Shown: positions 33,530 to 43,189, numbered from the stretch's first letter. The stretch: DNA of 64,000 nucleotides from Runella limosa DSM 17973 (GCF_000482465.1 NZ_KI519428.1:146167-210166), one strand, 5' to 3'. Notes: a model not told the origin generated them from the letters alone. Numbers and translations: made by a program.

Positions 33530-35197
33530 CTAAACGGCGGGAGTTTCGATGGCCAACCGTTGCAAAAGTTCGTTTTTCATTCGTCGCGATACGGGTACCA
33601 CCGACTTATCTTTCATTTCTACCGACCCACCTTCACCCCGAATGTAGCGCGTGACGTTGTCGAGATTTACGATGTGCGACTTGTGAATCCGCATAAACTG
33701 TCGCTCGTCAATCATCTGCTCAAAGTGCGCCATGGGTTTGGAGGTGGTGATTTTTTTATGGTCGGTCAAATAAATTGTGCAATAACTCCCCATGGCCTCC
33801 AAACGACTGATGTCTTGTTCGGGAAACAAAATAACTCCCTCCACGGTAGGTATCGAAATTTTCTTAATCGGTTGGCTATCCGATTTGATTTGTTGAAGAA
33901 GCTGGTTAAAGTCTTTGTTGGCCGACACCGTTTGAAGATTCTGTTCTATTTGTAATTTTTCGGCCAGCAACTGACTGTTTTTTTGTAGCAGCGCTTCGTG
34001 TTCTTGCGAGCGTTTCAACGCAATTTCTTGCGCATCTTTGGCTTCTTTTCGGTAGGTATTAAATCGGTAGGCTACCGCAAAAGCAAAGAAAATGGCCTCC
34101 AGCACCGAACAAATTTGGTAGATATACGCCGACCGTAAATTGTTCATCGACACAATTCCCATAAAACCCAGCAACACATTGACCACCCCATAAATGTAAA
34201 AACCAAACGCGAGCACAAAGTAACGGGCGTGTTTGAAACCCAGAAAATGTATGTAAATACTCGCTCCCAAAAGCACCAACATGATGGAAATCACCAACAA
34301 CTGAAACACGTCATTGACCCATCCACGGTAAGGGAGCCATTCAAAAGGCATCAAAACTAGACCAATACACCACAAAATCACCAACGTCCAAAAGAATTTG
34401 GGGGTCAGTTCTTTCATTCGTAAGTAAGCATTGGCAAAAAGAATAATAAAAAATAACGTAATGAGGGAAGATAGATTTATATCAGAGCTAAAATTGGGGA
34501 TTTGCTTGAAAATAAACTCGTGATGGTGATTGTCAGCCTTAAAAATGATATAACCCGAGGTTAGAATATAGAAGAAATAATAGAGAAATACGCGGTCGCG
34601 AACGATCAAAAACACAAACAAATTGTAAAACATCAACGCCAACAAAACACCGTAAATAGCACCATAAAGCAAGTCATATTTGTGTAAATAATTAGAAACG
34701 GCCTGAATCGTACCCATTTTTAGTGGTACATACACGCTGGTGTTCTGAATGCGGAGGTAAACCCTTTTGGGCGATTTCCCCAAATCAAAAATAGTATTAC
34801 TTCGCTTTAAAAAGTGCGTTCCAAAAGGCCGCATCGCTCCCGTTTTCCAAGTTCGTAAGGAGTCGTTTTCATCCAAAAGATAGACATCCAGTAGCCGCAC
34901 ATCGTGTAGTTCCTGAATCAAGAACAAGGCTTCGTTGGATGAATTTTCTACGTCTATGCGCAGCCAGATGGGGTATTCGGTATTACCAAAATTGAGAAAA
35001 CTTTTGGTATTCTGGGTAAATGCCTTGTCGGGCAGTTGACGTAACTGATTAAACGTCAGCGTTTTGGACGAGTCAATTAAAAAATAGGTAAAGGGTTCTA
35101 TGGACTGTAGCTCGTCAGACAGCTGATAGGTAAAACGGTTTTGAGCACAAAGCGAAACCGAAAACAATAGGCTTATGCAAACAACGACTAATCTCAT
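33530..35197 (-). CDS. 7TM-DISM receptor fused to a LytTR DNA-binding domain
   Basis: A 555-aa one-piece membrane regulator. Signal peptide (about 1-18), extracellular 7TMR-DISMED2 sensing domain (about 25-165; IWLRIDVENSS, RVYLRIQNTS), seven membrane segments (about 178-375; LLYGAIYGVLLALMFYNLFVFL starts the block), a coiled coil (about 378-430), and a C-terminal LytTR DNA-binding domain (about 450-548; ISRLEAMGSYCTIYLTD, FMRIHKSHIVNLDNV, VPVSRRMKNEL). It should bind DNA while anchored in the membrane, sensing an external ligand, probably a carbohydrate. No kinase or receiver is involved. Its targets are unknown; neighbouring genes are candidates. Confidence 0.9.
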   Translation of the reverse strand: MRLVVVCISLLFSVSLCAQNRFTYQLSDELQSIEPFTYFLIDSSKTLTFNQLRQLPDKAFTQNTKSFLNFGNTEYPIWLRIDVENSSNEALFLIQELHDVRLLDVYLLDENDSLRTWKTGAMRPFGTHFLKRSNTIFDLGKSPKRVYLRIQNTSVYVPLKMGTIQAVSNYLHKYDLLYGAIYGVLLALMFYNLFVFLIVRDRVFLYYFFYILTSGYIIFKADNHHHEFIFKQIPNFSSDINLSSLITLFFIILFANAYLRMKELTPKFFWTLVILWCIGLVLMPFEWLPYRGWVNDVFQLLVISIMLVLLGASIYIHFLGFKHARYFVLAFGFYIYGVVNVLLGFMGIVSMNNLRSAYIYQICSVLEAIFFAFAVAYRFNTYRKEAKDAQEIALKRSQEHEALLQKNSQLLAEKLQIEQNLQTVSANKDFNQLLQQIKSDSQPIKKISIPTVEGVILFPEQDISRLEAMGSYCTIYLTDHKKITTSKPMAHFEQMIDERQFMRIHKSHIVNLDNVTRYIRGEGGSVEMKDKSVVPVSRRMKNELLQRLAIETPAV

Positions 35198-35303
35198 AGC
35201 GAAGGGTTATGGGCTAATAGCAAGCAAATTAGTAATAAAATAGGGATTTAAACAGGCGCTTTATTGTCTATGTTTGCAAAGCGGGGTCTAAAGCGTTACG
35301 AGT

Positions 35304-36542
35304 TTAGGAAAACGTAATTGTAAAATAATGGACGCCACCCTGATAAGCATAAGAAGCAATCCAGCCGTTTAATAAACATATTTGACGGACAATAGCCAAG
35401 CCAAGCCCAGTTCCTTGAAGATGACTTCCTCCCTTGGTAAAGCGACTGAATAAGCGTTGTTCGGGAAAGTCTAAAGCTTGTCCAGGGTTGCCAATAATGA
35501 GTTGATTATGATTCAAAGACACAGAGACTTCACCAGGGGAAGGAGTATAGCGTAAGGCATTGGATAGAAGGTTGGAAAGCAGCACATCGCACAAATAGCA
35601 GTCGGTAATAATAGTCAGAGGCGACGCGTCAACTGAAAGTGTAATGTTTCGGGCTTCAAATAAGTCGCTCATTTGTTCTAAATGATTTTCTAATAATTCT
35701 TTCAGGTTTAGCGGTTGCTTTTCTGCAAAAGCATCATTGTCCAATTTAGCCAGTAGCAACAAATTTTTATTCATTTTGGTTAATCGCTCCACGCCCGATT
35801 TAGCTTGGACAATGTATTGTGCCATTTCCTCATCCACATCCAATTGACTCATGCGGTCCAATTTGGATTGAATAATCCCCAGCGGAGTTTGCAGTTCGTG
35901 CGACGCGTTTTCGGTAAATTCTCGCAAGGCGAGGTATTCGCGACGGCTTCGCTCGGTCAATTCTTTTAATGATTGCTGTAATTCTTCGAATTCGGTAACC
36001 GATGAATCGTGCCATTGCAATGGTAGCGGAGAGCTGACGGAAAATCGTTTCAGATTTTCTAAATTTAGAAAGAAAGGCTTCCAAAGGTTGTGGTTAGAAT
36101 AGTAGTTTAGTAACACTCCTATGAGGGTTATTCCTAAAGCGACCGCCGAAAAAGAGAAAAAAATGGTTTGGTAGTACCTTTGCCAACCGATGTATGACGT
36201 CATTACTATGATTTTGTAGTTGCGATGTTTGACCTTTCGGGTAAGGGAGAGGTAGTAATATCCTTCGTTTTTGCGTTGCAATCGGTCATAAATTAGGGTG
36301 TCGCCTAATTTTTTGCGAGCTGAAAATGAAACAGGAACTTCCATAGCCGAAGCAAGAGGGAAATTAATGGTTCTTCCTGCGTTAAGTTCTTCTACAATCA
36401 GTGCTGCTTGTAATTCCAACTGCTCGTTGATTTCATCAGTCACTTCCTGACGAAGTAGTAAATACAACGACAACCCTGCAATGGCCAAAATGGCGACCAT
36501 CGCTGGCAAGAAGTTTAGGGTAGTTTTATAAAGGAGTTTCAC
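35304..36542 (-). CDS. Sensor histidine kinase
   Basis: A 412-aa inner-membrane kinase. Two membrane segments (about 14-32 and 130-150) enclose a small periplasmic sensor. The H-box reads FTENASHELQTPLG with phosphorylated histidine at about 217; the N-box LLSNALRYTP (about 328), and G-boxes IGNPGQALDF and GTGLGLAIVRQI (about 378-389) complete the ATP-binding domain. Its start overlaps the response regulator's stop by 4 nt, so the two are a translationally coupled two-component pair. The TonB receptor gene upstream on the same strand suggests that uptake and signalling are linked. Confidence 0.94.
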   Translation of the reverse strand: MKLLYKTTLNFLPAMVAILAIAGLSLYLLLRQEVTDEINEQLELQAALIVEELNAGRTINFPLASAMEVPVSFSARKKLGDTLIYDRLQRKNEGYYYLSLTRKVKHRNYKIIVMTSYIGWQRYYQTIFFSFSAVALGITLIGVLLNYYSNHNLWKPFFLNLENLKRFSVSSPLPLQWHDSSVTEFEELQQSLKELTERSRREYLALREFTENASHELQTPLGIIQSKLDRMSQLDVDEEMAQYIVQAKSGVERLTKMNKNLLLLAKLDNDAFAEKQPLNLKELLENHLEQMSDLFEARNITLSVDASPLTIITDCYLCDVLLSNLLSNALRYTPSPGEVSVSLNHNQLIIGNPGQALDFPEQRLFSRFTKGGSHLQGTGLGLAIVRQICLLNGWIASYAYQGGVHYFTITFS

Positions 36543-37216
36543 GCCGACGTAAATTTATAACCCATACCATAAACGGTTTTGATGTAGTCAATTCCTGTAT
36601 GAGCAACGATTTTTTTGCGAAGATTCATTGTATGAACATAAACCGTGTCAAAATTATCGACGATGTCATAATGATCGCCCCAAAGATGCTCGGCAATGGA
36701 TTGTTTACTGACGACCCGATTTTTGTTAACAATAAAGTACAAAAGCAGTTCAAACTCTTTTTTGGTAAGGGGGATGAATGTCTCGTTGCATGAGACCGTT
36801 TTTGCGACAGGGTCGATGGTTAAATCATCCACCTGAATTTGTGAATTGCCTTTGAATGATTTTCGCCTTACCAGCGCGTTGACCCGTGCATTTAATTCTT
36901 CTAAATGAAACGGTTTGGTCATGTAATCATCGGCACCGAGGTTCAGACCCGTCAATTTATCTGGTAGAGAATCTTTGGCCGAAACAATGAGAACTCCTGC
37001 TTCTTTTTGTTGCTTTTTGAGTAATTGCAACAATTGGAGGCCATTCCCCCCAGGTAAAGAGATGTCCAAAATGATGACGTCATAGTCATACAGTACGATT
37101 TTATCTTCTCCAGCCGCAAAGGTAGTTGCTTTTTCGCAACGGTATCCTTGTTCTATTAGGTAAGCTTCCATTTCATCCAAAAGCATCGGCTCGTCTTCAA
37201 TCAATAGTAATTTCAT
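36539..37216 (-). CDS. OmpR/PhoB-type response regulator
   Basis: A 225-aa regulator. The receiver domain (1-120) has the acidic pocket EDE (7-9), the phosphorylated aspartate D51 in VIILDISLPGGNG, and lysine in MTKPFHLEE (about 101). A winged-helix OmpR DNA-binding domain follows (about 130-222; LTKKEFELLLYFIVNKNRVVS, then VDNFDTVYVHTMNLRKKI). The start at 37216 places MKLLLIEDE first; the frame is open to 37243 but that longer form overlaps the preceding TonB-receptor gene by 23 nt. Partner of the adjacent histidine kinase. Confidence 0.94.
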   Translation of the reverse strand: MKLLLIEDEPMLLDEMEAYLIEQGYRCEKATTFAAGEDKIVLYDYDVIILDISLPGGNGLQLLQLLKKQQKEAGVLIVSAKDSLPDKLTGLNLGADDYMTKPFHLEELNARVNALVRRKSFKGNSQIQVDDLTIDPVAKTVSCNETFIPLTKKEFELLLYFIVNKNRVVSKQSIAEHLWGDHYDIVDNFDTVYVHTMNLRKKIVAHTGIDYIKTVYGMGYKFTSA

Positions 37217-37220
37217 CGGT

Positions 37221-39653
37221 TTAAAACTTATAGTTATACCCAACCCGAATCACTTGGGTTTCGTAATAGTCCGTGCTGATGTAACCGAAGCCATTTCCTT
37301 TGATGGTCTTTTTGATTTGCATCGTATTCAAAAGGTCAGATGCATTGATGTAGAGTTCGCGCTTACCGTTTTGCATCAGCTTTTTCAGTCCTGTATCCAA
37401 CGAGAAACGCTGCCCTATCCTGCCCTGTGGGATTAAGTCTGGCGCCAAGTAGATACCTGTTATTTGAAAATCCAATCGGTTGGGTAAATGAAACAAACCG
37501 TTCCACTTGACATTGCCCGACCACAAAGATTCTTTCGGCGCTGTAAAGGTAGTTACTTGAGGGTATTTATTGACCACGCTAAAAGCATTGATTTGATTTC
37601 GATACCCGTTGAGATTCAGGCTGAATGACAACCAGTCGGTTGCTTTCTGCGACCACATCATTTCCACCCCTGTCATGTAGCTTTTCCCTGCATTTTGCAT
37701 AATCGAATAAATCAGGGTGCTGCCTGGTGCGGTACTTGCAATTCTTGTAATGGTGCCAGTAGCCATGCGATGGTAAGCCGCTGCGTATAAGTAGCCCGAA
37801 TTCCAACCTGATTTATAGCCGAATTCCAATGTATTGGTAAACTGTGGAGCCAAAGCGGGATTACCTACTTTGATAATCTCAGCGTCATCGTATTTGGGGA
37901 AGACCCGAATGTCAACTTCATTGGGGCGATCTACGCGACGATTGAAAAACAGTGAAATTTTGTTGCGGTCATTGATTTTATAAGCCAGCCTTACATTCGG
38001 AAACGGTTGAGCGTAGTTATATCCGTCACTTTTATAGGTGTTGTGGTTAGGGTCAACAAGGTAACGGACACCTACGTATTCCACGCGGAGTCCAGCCTCT
38101 AATTCCACCTTGGCATTTTCAAAAACATACGTACCATAAAGAGCAGGGATACTTTCCTGATAGGTAGCCTTTCCGCCTGCATTGACGTCCAAAGGCGAAT
38201 TTTGACCAGGAAAAAACTGCATATTGGTAGGTATTTCACGCCAGCGATATTTTAATCCTGCTTCCAATCGCCCATAACGCAACGGACGTATGTAGTCGGC
38301 GGTATAGTCGAGAACGTACTCATCTGAAAGCAGTTTAAAGGCATCCAGACCAGTAAAAGTAGGCATGATATTGGTGAAAAAATACTTCTCGTCCTCACGA
38401 TGAAATGTATAATTCAGTCCTGTATTCAATACGTGTCCAGGTTGTTGAAATTTGTGCTGGAAAGCGGTGGTAGCGGTGACGGTGGTTTTTAATTCATCTT
38501 CCAAAAACTGCCACAAGCGGCGGCGTTCTGTCAATTCTCTGTTGAAAAAAGGCTCATCGCCGTTGTCCAATATTTTTTCACTGCTGAAGAGCCCTGAAAT
38601 AGTAAATAAGTTGTCTGAATTAATGTTCCAATCCATGCCTGCACGTAGGGTGCTGATGGTGGTTTTTCGGTTGCGTTTGGTTTGCTGATTGATGACCTCA
38701 CCTGAGTCGTAGGTACGGGTGACAAACTCGTTTTTGTTGAGCGTAGGCGTATATAAAACATCCCCCTGAAAGAAGGTGTTGATTTTGTGTTTTCGATAAT
38801 TTAGCGCCAATGACGGGTTTAATTTAGGCGTGTTTCGGAATTGGGGGCGTATATCGGGCAGGTTAGCCTTTTTGATCCATAAAGCTCCCAAGCCTGCCAT
38901 CATCCCGACTTTGCCGTTGAATCCTTCTTTGGTATTCTTTTTAAAAACAATATTGATGATGCCTGCGTTGCCGTTTGCGTCATATTTAGCGGATGGGTTA
39001 TTGATGATTTCAATTTTGTCAATGGCCGATGCGGGTATATTATCCAGACTTGTCTGACTTCCAAAACCCGTTAAGGCTGTTTGTTTACCATCTATCAATA
39101 CCACGATTTTGTCGCTGCCGCGAAGCAACACTTTCCCTTCTTGCACAGTGACGCCAGGTAGATTTTGCATTACTTGCAGAATCGAACCGCCGCTTTGCGT
39201 GATGTTATTTTCCACCGAAAACGTTTTTCTATCCAACGCTTCTTTCACTTCATCGGCTTTGCCTGTTACAATCACTTCGCTGAGTGTTTGTGTATCGGCT
39301 TGTAATTCCTCTATACCTAAATCAATAAACTCCGACAGATTGCCAATAAAAAGGGGATGTTGCCGCTGAATATATCCCAAGAAAGAAAGTTGGATAATAT
39401 ATTGTCCAGGTTTGATTTTAGCCAATTCGAAGCGACCCACCTCGTTGCTAATCGTTCCTGCGGCAAATGAGCTGTCTTTCGCATTTTTCAGTACGATATT
39501 TACAAAAGAAAGCGGGGTTTTGTTTTGATTGTCCTTGACTAACCCCGAGATGGTAACGTTAGCGTATTGAGCAAAAATAGGAGTTGTGATGAAAAACGCA
39601 CCGACAAGCCAAAGTACGTGTCGGAGTCGGGTGGAGGGGAGGTGCTGTGTCAT
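37221..39653 (-). CDS. TonB-dependent receptor, PF14905-type barrel
   Basis: An 810-aa outer-membrane receptor: signal peptide (about 1-28, ending IFAQ), carboxypeptidase-regulatory-like domain (about 33-115; GLVKDNQNKTPLSFVNIVLK), SEVIVTG linker (about 125), plug domain (about 130-235; LPGVTVQEGKVLLRGSDKIVVLIDGK) and a barrel of the outer-membrane-protein-family-3 type ending in YNYKF. This group often lies next to two-component systems, as here: the response regulator follows 4 nt downstream. The ligand is unknown; siderophore, peptide or metal uptake are the usual options. It resembles the 820-aa receptor at 39848-42310, transcribed divergently. Confidence 0.92.
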   Translation of the reverse strand: MTQHLPSTRLRHVLWLVGAFFITTPIFAQYANVTISGLVKDNQNKTPLSFVNIVLKNAKDSSFAAGTISNEVGRFELAKIKPGQYIIQLSFLGYIQRQHPLFIGNLSEFIDLGIEELQADTQTLSEVIVTGKADEVKEALDRKTFSVENNITQSGGSILQVMQNLPGVTVQEGKVLLRGSDKIVVLIDGKQTALTGFGSQTSLDNIPASAIDKIEIINNPSAKYDANGNAGIINIVFKKNTKEGFNGKVGMMAGLGALWIKKANLPDIRPQFRNTPKLNPSLALNYRKHKINTFFQGDVLYTPTLNKNEFVTRTYDSGEVINQQTKRNRKTTISTLRAGMDWNINSDNLFTISGLFSSEKILDNGDEPFFNRELTERRRLWQFLEDELKTTVTATTAFQHKFQQPGHVLNTGLNYTFHREDEKYFFTNIMPTFTGLDAFKLLSDEYVLDYTADYIRPLRYGRLEAGLKYRWREIPTNMQFFPGQNSPLDVNAGGKATYQESIPALYGTYVFENAKVELEAGLRVEYVGVRYLVDPNHNTYKSDGYNYAQPFPNVRLAYKINDRNKISLFFNRRVDRPNEVDIRVFPKYDDAEIIKVGNPALAPQFTNTLEFGYKSGWNSGYLYAAAYHRMATGTITRIASTAPGSTLIYSIMQNAGKSYMTGVEMMWSQKATDWLSFSLNLNGYRNQINAFSVVNKYPQVTTFTAPKESLWSGNVKWNGLFHLPNRLDFQITGIYLAPDLIPQGRIGQRFSLDTGLKKLMQNGKRELYINASDLLNTMQIKKTIKGNGFGYISTDYYETQVIRVGYNYKF

Positions 39654-39847
39654 AAAAAATAAATTTATGGCACAAAGGTGAAAGACGATTTTAAAGAAAA
39701 TTTAAATTTTTGTAAAGAGTAAAATAGATGGAAAAGTTATTTTGTTGGGGCCTGCGGTGTTGGAGGTAAGATAAAGTCTTGCTCGCTGGAAACCAAAGTA
39801 GCTTCGAGGTAGTTCATACTTTTTCAGAAGTTGAATTACCCCGTTCT

Positions 39848-42310
39848 ATGAAAAAGTTAATCTTTATCCCGTTTTTGTTAGTACTTGGCTTGGCGAGTTA
39901 TGCCCAGTCGGGTAGTTTTATTAAAGGTAAACTCGTGGACTCGCTAACCACCGAGCCCTTAGCCTTTGCGGCCATTCGATTAGAGTCAAAAAAAGAAGGT
40001 AGTTTGGTAAAAGGAGAAGTGGCCGACGACAAAGGTTCGTTTCAGTTTGTGGGCTTAAAAGACGATAAATACGTCATTAAAGTGGAGTACGTCGGGTACA
40101 AAACCAAATACATTGAGGTAAATTATGACAAAGCTAGTCAACGCCTAGATTTGGGATCGATTTCCCTCACCCCAACGAGTCAACAACTGGACGTGGTAAC
40201 TGTAACGGGAATCAAACCCAACGTGGTAGCAACCCTCGAAAAACAAGTATTTAAAGCCGAACAGTTTGAAGTAGCACGGGGTGGAACAGCCACTGACGTG
40301 CTAAAAAATATCCCGTCGGTGATGGTCAATGCCGAAGGGGAAATTATGGTCAGAGGGTCAAAAGGCTTTTTGATTCTGGTCAATGGCAAACCTTCGCAAA
40401 TTGATGCCGCCACGATTTTGTCGCAAATCCCTGCCAATACCATCGAAAAAATTGAAATGATAACGGCTCCTTCGGCCAAATATGATGCTGACGGCAAAGC
40501 AGGAATTATCAATATCATTACTAAAACGGGTACCAACGATGGTTTGTCGCTAACCACCAACCTGCAATACGGCTTACCTCGCCTGAAAGCCTACGAAAAC
40601 GCTACCGAGCCCCGCCGCTACGGGGCCGACGCCACGCTCAATTACCGCAAAGGAAAGTGGGATGTGACGGTTTCGGGAAATTACCTCAAAAACGACATTG
40701 CAGGCCAACGTGTCGGGGATGTTTATACCATTATTAATAATGTATTGACCCAATTCCCAAGCGACGGTGAGCGAAGTCTAAAACGGGAAAACTACGGCGT
40801 GCGTGCTTCCGCCATTTATACCATTTCAAAATCGGATGAACTTTCGGCGGGAGTCTATGTAGGTGGCCGCGACCAGTACCGAACGGCCGATATTTATTAC
40901 CGAAACAATACCAAAGTAAACCTCCTGACCAGTCAAATGGTGGGGAGAGCGCAGTATTATAATCCCAATTTGGTGCTAAAATCGGGCGCATTTAAGGTCG
41001 TAAACCTCGACTATACCCACAAATTCAAAAATACCTCCGCCTTGAGCGTTTCAGGTTTGTACGAAGATGCGATGATTGATGGTTTTACCAAAAATAGCAA
41101 TGTCAACATTAATAATCTCCGAGATACGCTTCAATATACCCTCAATACGGGGTCGAATCCGCTCCGTGCCCTCCGCCTCAAAGCCGATTATGAAAAGCAA
41201 CTAGGAATTGGGAAACTCTCGATGGGCTACCAGTATCGTCAACAAAACCAAGAGGGCGTGTTTGTCTATTCTGAGAAAAATGGAAACAATCAGCCTTTGG
41301 TGGTTAACCCTGCCTTTACGGCCAATGTTGCTATTTATAACCGAATACATGGTCTTTATGCGCAGTACGCGGGTAAGTTTAAAAAGCTAGAATTTTCGTC
41401 GGGACTGCGGTACGAGAACGCTTTGCGTGAGTTTACGGACAACCGTGGAGGAAAACCGAATGAATTGAAATTGTCAAACTTGTTCCCTTCGGCCAATTTG
41501 CTGTACGATATGGGAAAAGACCTTCGCCTCAAAGCCGCTTACAGTCGCCGCGTACAGCGCTCAACCAACAACGAGCTGAATCCTTATCCTGAACGCGAAC
41601 ACAGCGAGACCCTCGAACAAGGCGACCCTAACATTCGTCCTGAATTTGTAGGGATTTATGAACTTGGGCTCACCAAAGATTTTAAAAAGGTATCGTTGTA
41701 CTGGAACGTGTATCGTCAACAAATCACGAACATCGTCAACCGCGTCAATAGTGTATATAATGACACGATTCTGAATCGAATTTATACCAATGCAGGCAAA
41801 GCGCGCTTGATGGGTTCAGAGATTGGGGTGACAATTTCGCCCGTTAAGAAGCTAAAAATCTTTGTGGGTGGAAACGTTTATAATCTAAGAATTAAGGGTG
41901 CATTGTTTGATAACTCGGTGATAGTCAATAGTCGAGGCTGGGTGTATTCTATCAATTCTAACCTCAATTACCAGTTTACGCCAACTTTGAGTACGCAGTT
42001 TAACCTCTCGTATTTATCGGCCAGAAACACGGCGCAGGGAAAAGATTCGCGTTTTTATCAACCCAATTTTTCGATAAAGAAATCATTGATGAACAATAAA
42101 ATGAGCGTTTCGCTGCTTTGGCAAAATACGTCGTTTGGCAAAATGAAGGTCAATGAGCAACGCATTTCGACTTGGGGGAGTAATTTTTACACTACCACCA
42201 ATTACATCCAAGAAACCAATATTTTCTTGCTAAATCTTTCGTATAGCTTCAACAAAACGGATCGCAAAGCCAAGTTGCCATCGAGTGAATTTGGGGAACG
42301 GGAGTTTTAA
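39848..42310 (+). CDS. TonB-dependent receptor, PF14905-type barrel (second copy)
   Basis: An 820-aa outer-membrane receptor. ATG 39848 begins the signal peptide KKLIFIPFLLVLGLASYAQ; the frame is open from 39779, but the extra 23 residues are not signal-like. Domains: carboxypeptidase-regulatory-like (about 25-105; GKLVDSLTTEPLAFAAIRLE), DVVTVTG (about 117), plug (about 125-225; IPSVMVNAEGEIMVRGSKGFLILVNGKPSQ) and barrel to the end. It shares layout and many plug residues with the divergent receptor at 37221-39653, indicating paralogues. The 194-bp gap between the two starts must hold both promoters. Confidence 0.92.
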   Translation: MKKLIFIPFLLVLGLASYAQSGSFIKGKLVDSLTTEPLAFAAIRLESKKEGSLVKGEVADDKGSFQFVGLKDDKYVIKVEYVGYKTKYIEVNYDKASQRLDLGSISLTPTSQQLDVVTVTGIKPNVVATLEKQVFKAEQFEVARGGTATDVLKNIPSVMVNAEGEIMVRGSKGFLILVNGKPSQIDAATILSQIPANTIEKIEMITAPSAKYDADGKAGIINIITKTGTNDGLSLTTNLQYGLPRLKAYENATEPRRYGADATLNYRKGKWDVTVSGNYLKNDIAGQRVGDVYTIINNVLTQFPSDGERSLKRENYGVRASAIYTISKSDELSAGVYVGGRDQYRTADIYYRNNTKVNLLTSQMVGRAQYYNPNLVLKSGAFKVVNLDYTHKFKNTSALSVSGLYEDAMIDGFTKNSNVNINNLRDTLQYTLNTGSNPLRALRLKADYEKQLGIGKLSMGYQYRQQNQEGVFVYSEKNGNNQPLVVNPAFTANVAIYNRIHGLYAQYAGKFKKLEFSSGLRYENALREFTDNRGGKPNELKLSNLFPSANLLYDMGKDLRLKAAYSRRVQRSTNNELNPYPEREHSETLEQGDPNIRPEFVGIYELGLTKDFKKVSLYWNVYRQQITNIVNRVNSVYNDTILNRIYTNAGKARLMGSEIGVTISPVKKLKIFVGGNVYNLRIKGALFDNSVIVNSRGWVYSINSNLNYQFTPTLSTQFNLSYLSARNTAQGKDSRFYQPNFSIKKSLMNNKMSVSLLWQNTSFGKMKVNEQRISTWGSNFYTTTNYIQETNIFLLNLSYSFNKTDRKAKLPSSEFGEREF

Positions 42311-42333
42311 GAACCAATACTAACGACGTTATC

Positions 42334-42432
42334 AATAAAGAAAACCACCGTGAATACCTCGAACTCACCGACCCACGCTATGTGCATTATTGTCTTGACA
42401 CGGCACAAGTAGCCTTTTGCAAACGGGAATGA
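42334..42432 (+). pseudogene. Possible 3' remnant of a sugar phosphate isomerase/epimerase gene
   Basis: The frame reads NKENHREYLELTDPRYVHY then CLDTAQVAFCKRE and stops. The pattern (E)xL-x-x-TDPRxV-x-x-CLDTAxVA is what the xylose-isomerase-like TIM-barrel family (IolE/UxaE-type) shows at its sixth to seventh strand. No start codon or upstream domain exists, because the TonB-receptor gene ends at 42310. If real, it is a leftover of about 32 codons from a deleted gene. The match is by eye only. Confidence 0.4.
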
Positions 42433-42505
42433 AACCGAGTGAGTATCGGATGATGAATTGACAACGCTTTTCTCTACTTTTGACCGATTATCAATCAACC
42501 GTGGA

Positions 42506-43081
42506 ATGGAGAGATTATTGACGCATTTTCAACGATATATACCCTTAATCGAAGACGAAAAAAGACTACTTGAGCCACGGGTTCGAGCCCGTAAAATCAA
42601 ACGCCGTCAGATGATTTTGCAGGAAGGCTTTGTCTGTAAACATTATACGTTTGTGGTAGAGGGATGTTTCAAAATGTATGGTGTTGACGACAAAGGCTAC
42701 GAGCACAATATTCAGTTTGCTGCCGAAGGAGATTGGATTGCCGACATTGGGAGTTTTCATTCTCAGAAACCAAGCCGCTTGTTTATTGAGGCCATCGAGC
42801 CCTCGGAAATCATTCAAATCGAGCAACAAGACCTTTATTTCTTGTACATCAACATTCCCAAGCTCGATCGTATTTTTAAAGTAATCATCGAAAACAAGTT
42901 TGTCGAATTGCAAAATCGGGTTTTGCAGGCGTTCAGCTCGACGGCCGAACAGCGTTATTTGAGTTTCTTGGAACAATACCCGCACCTTACCAATCGCTTA
43001 CCCAACACGCAAATAGCTTCGTATTTAGGGATTACGCCTGAGTTTTTGAGTAAGATTCGGAAGAATTTGAGTAGGAAATAG
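42506..43081 (+). CDS. Crp/Fnr family transcriptional regulator
   Basis: A 191-aa regulator with an N-terminal cyclic-nucleotide-binding-like beta-roll (about 25-115; QMILQEGFVCKHYTFVVEGCFKMY) and a C-terminal helix-turn-helix (about 145-190; LTNRLPNTQIASYLGITPEFLSKIRKNL). ATG 42506 is preferred over the upstream TTG at 42458. There is no Fnr-type cysteine cluster, and cAMP-binding residues are not clearly kept, so the effector is unknown. This short type, with LGITPEFLSKIRK, is common in Bacteroidota next to small redox genes. The next gene, an NADP-binding oxidoreductase, starts 109 nt downstream and is a likely target. Confidence 0.9.
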   Translation: MERLLTHFQRYIPLIEDEKRLLEPRVRARKIKRRQMILQEGFVCKHYTFVVEGCFKMYGVDDKGYEHNIQFAAEGDWIADIGSFHSQKPSRLFIEAIEPSEIIQIEQQDLYFLYINIPKLDRIFKVIIENKFVELQNRVLQAFSSTAEQRYLSFLEQYPHLTNRLPNTQIASYLGITPEFLSKIRKNLSRK

Positions 43082-43087
43082 CCCCAA

Positions 43088-43130
43088 CCCTTAAACTACA
43101 TTAAGGGTATTTCCTAAGATAGATTAAGGG
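43088..43130. promoter_or_regulatory. Candidate operator: three TTAAGGG heptamers
   Basis: CCCTTAA at 43088-43094 and TTAAGGG at 43101-43107 form a 7-bp inverted repeat; a third TTAAGGG stands at 43124-43130. All lie between the Crp/Fnr gene and the promoter of the next gene (-7 box at 43151). Inference: a binding site for the adjacent regulator. Confidence 0.4.
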
Positions 43131-43150
43131 TAAGAACTCTTTCCTCACGG

Positions 43151-43158
43151 TACTTTTG
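43151..43158 (+). promoter_or_regulatory. Promoter -7 box (TAnnTTTG)
   Basis: TACTTTTG, an exact match to the Bacteroidota -7 consensus, 31 nt before the start codon of the oxidoreductase gene at 43190 and directly downstream of the TTAAGGG repeats. Confidence 0.55.
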
Positions 43159-43189
43159 CATTGTCAATTCATCAAAAACAATTACGACA

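Noticed and set aside
37217-37243. Longer response-regulator start overlapping the TonB-receptor gene
   Set aside because: The added residues are not part of the receiver domain; MKLLLIEDE at 37216 is the natural start.
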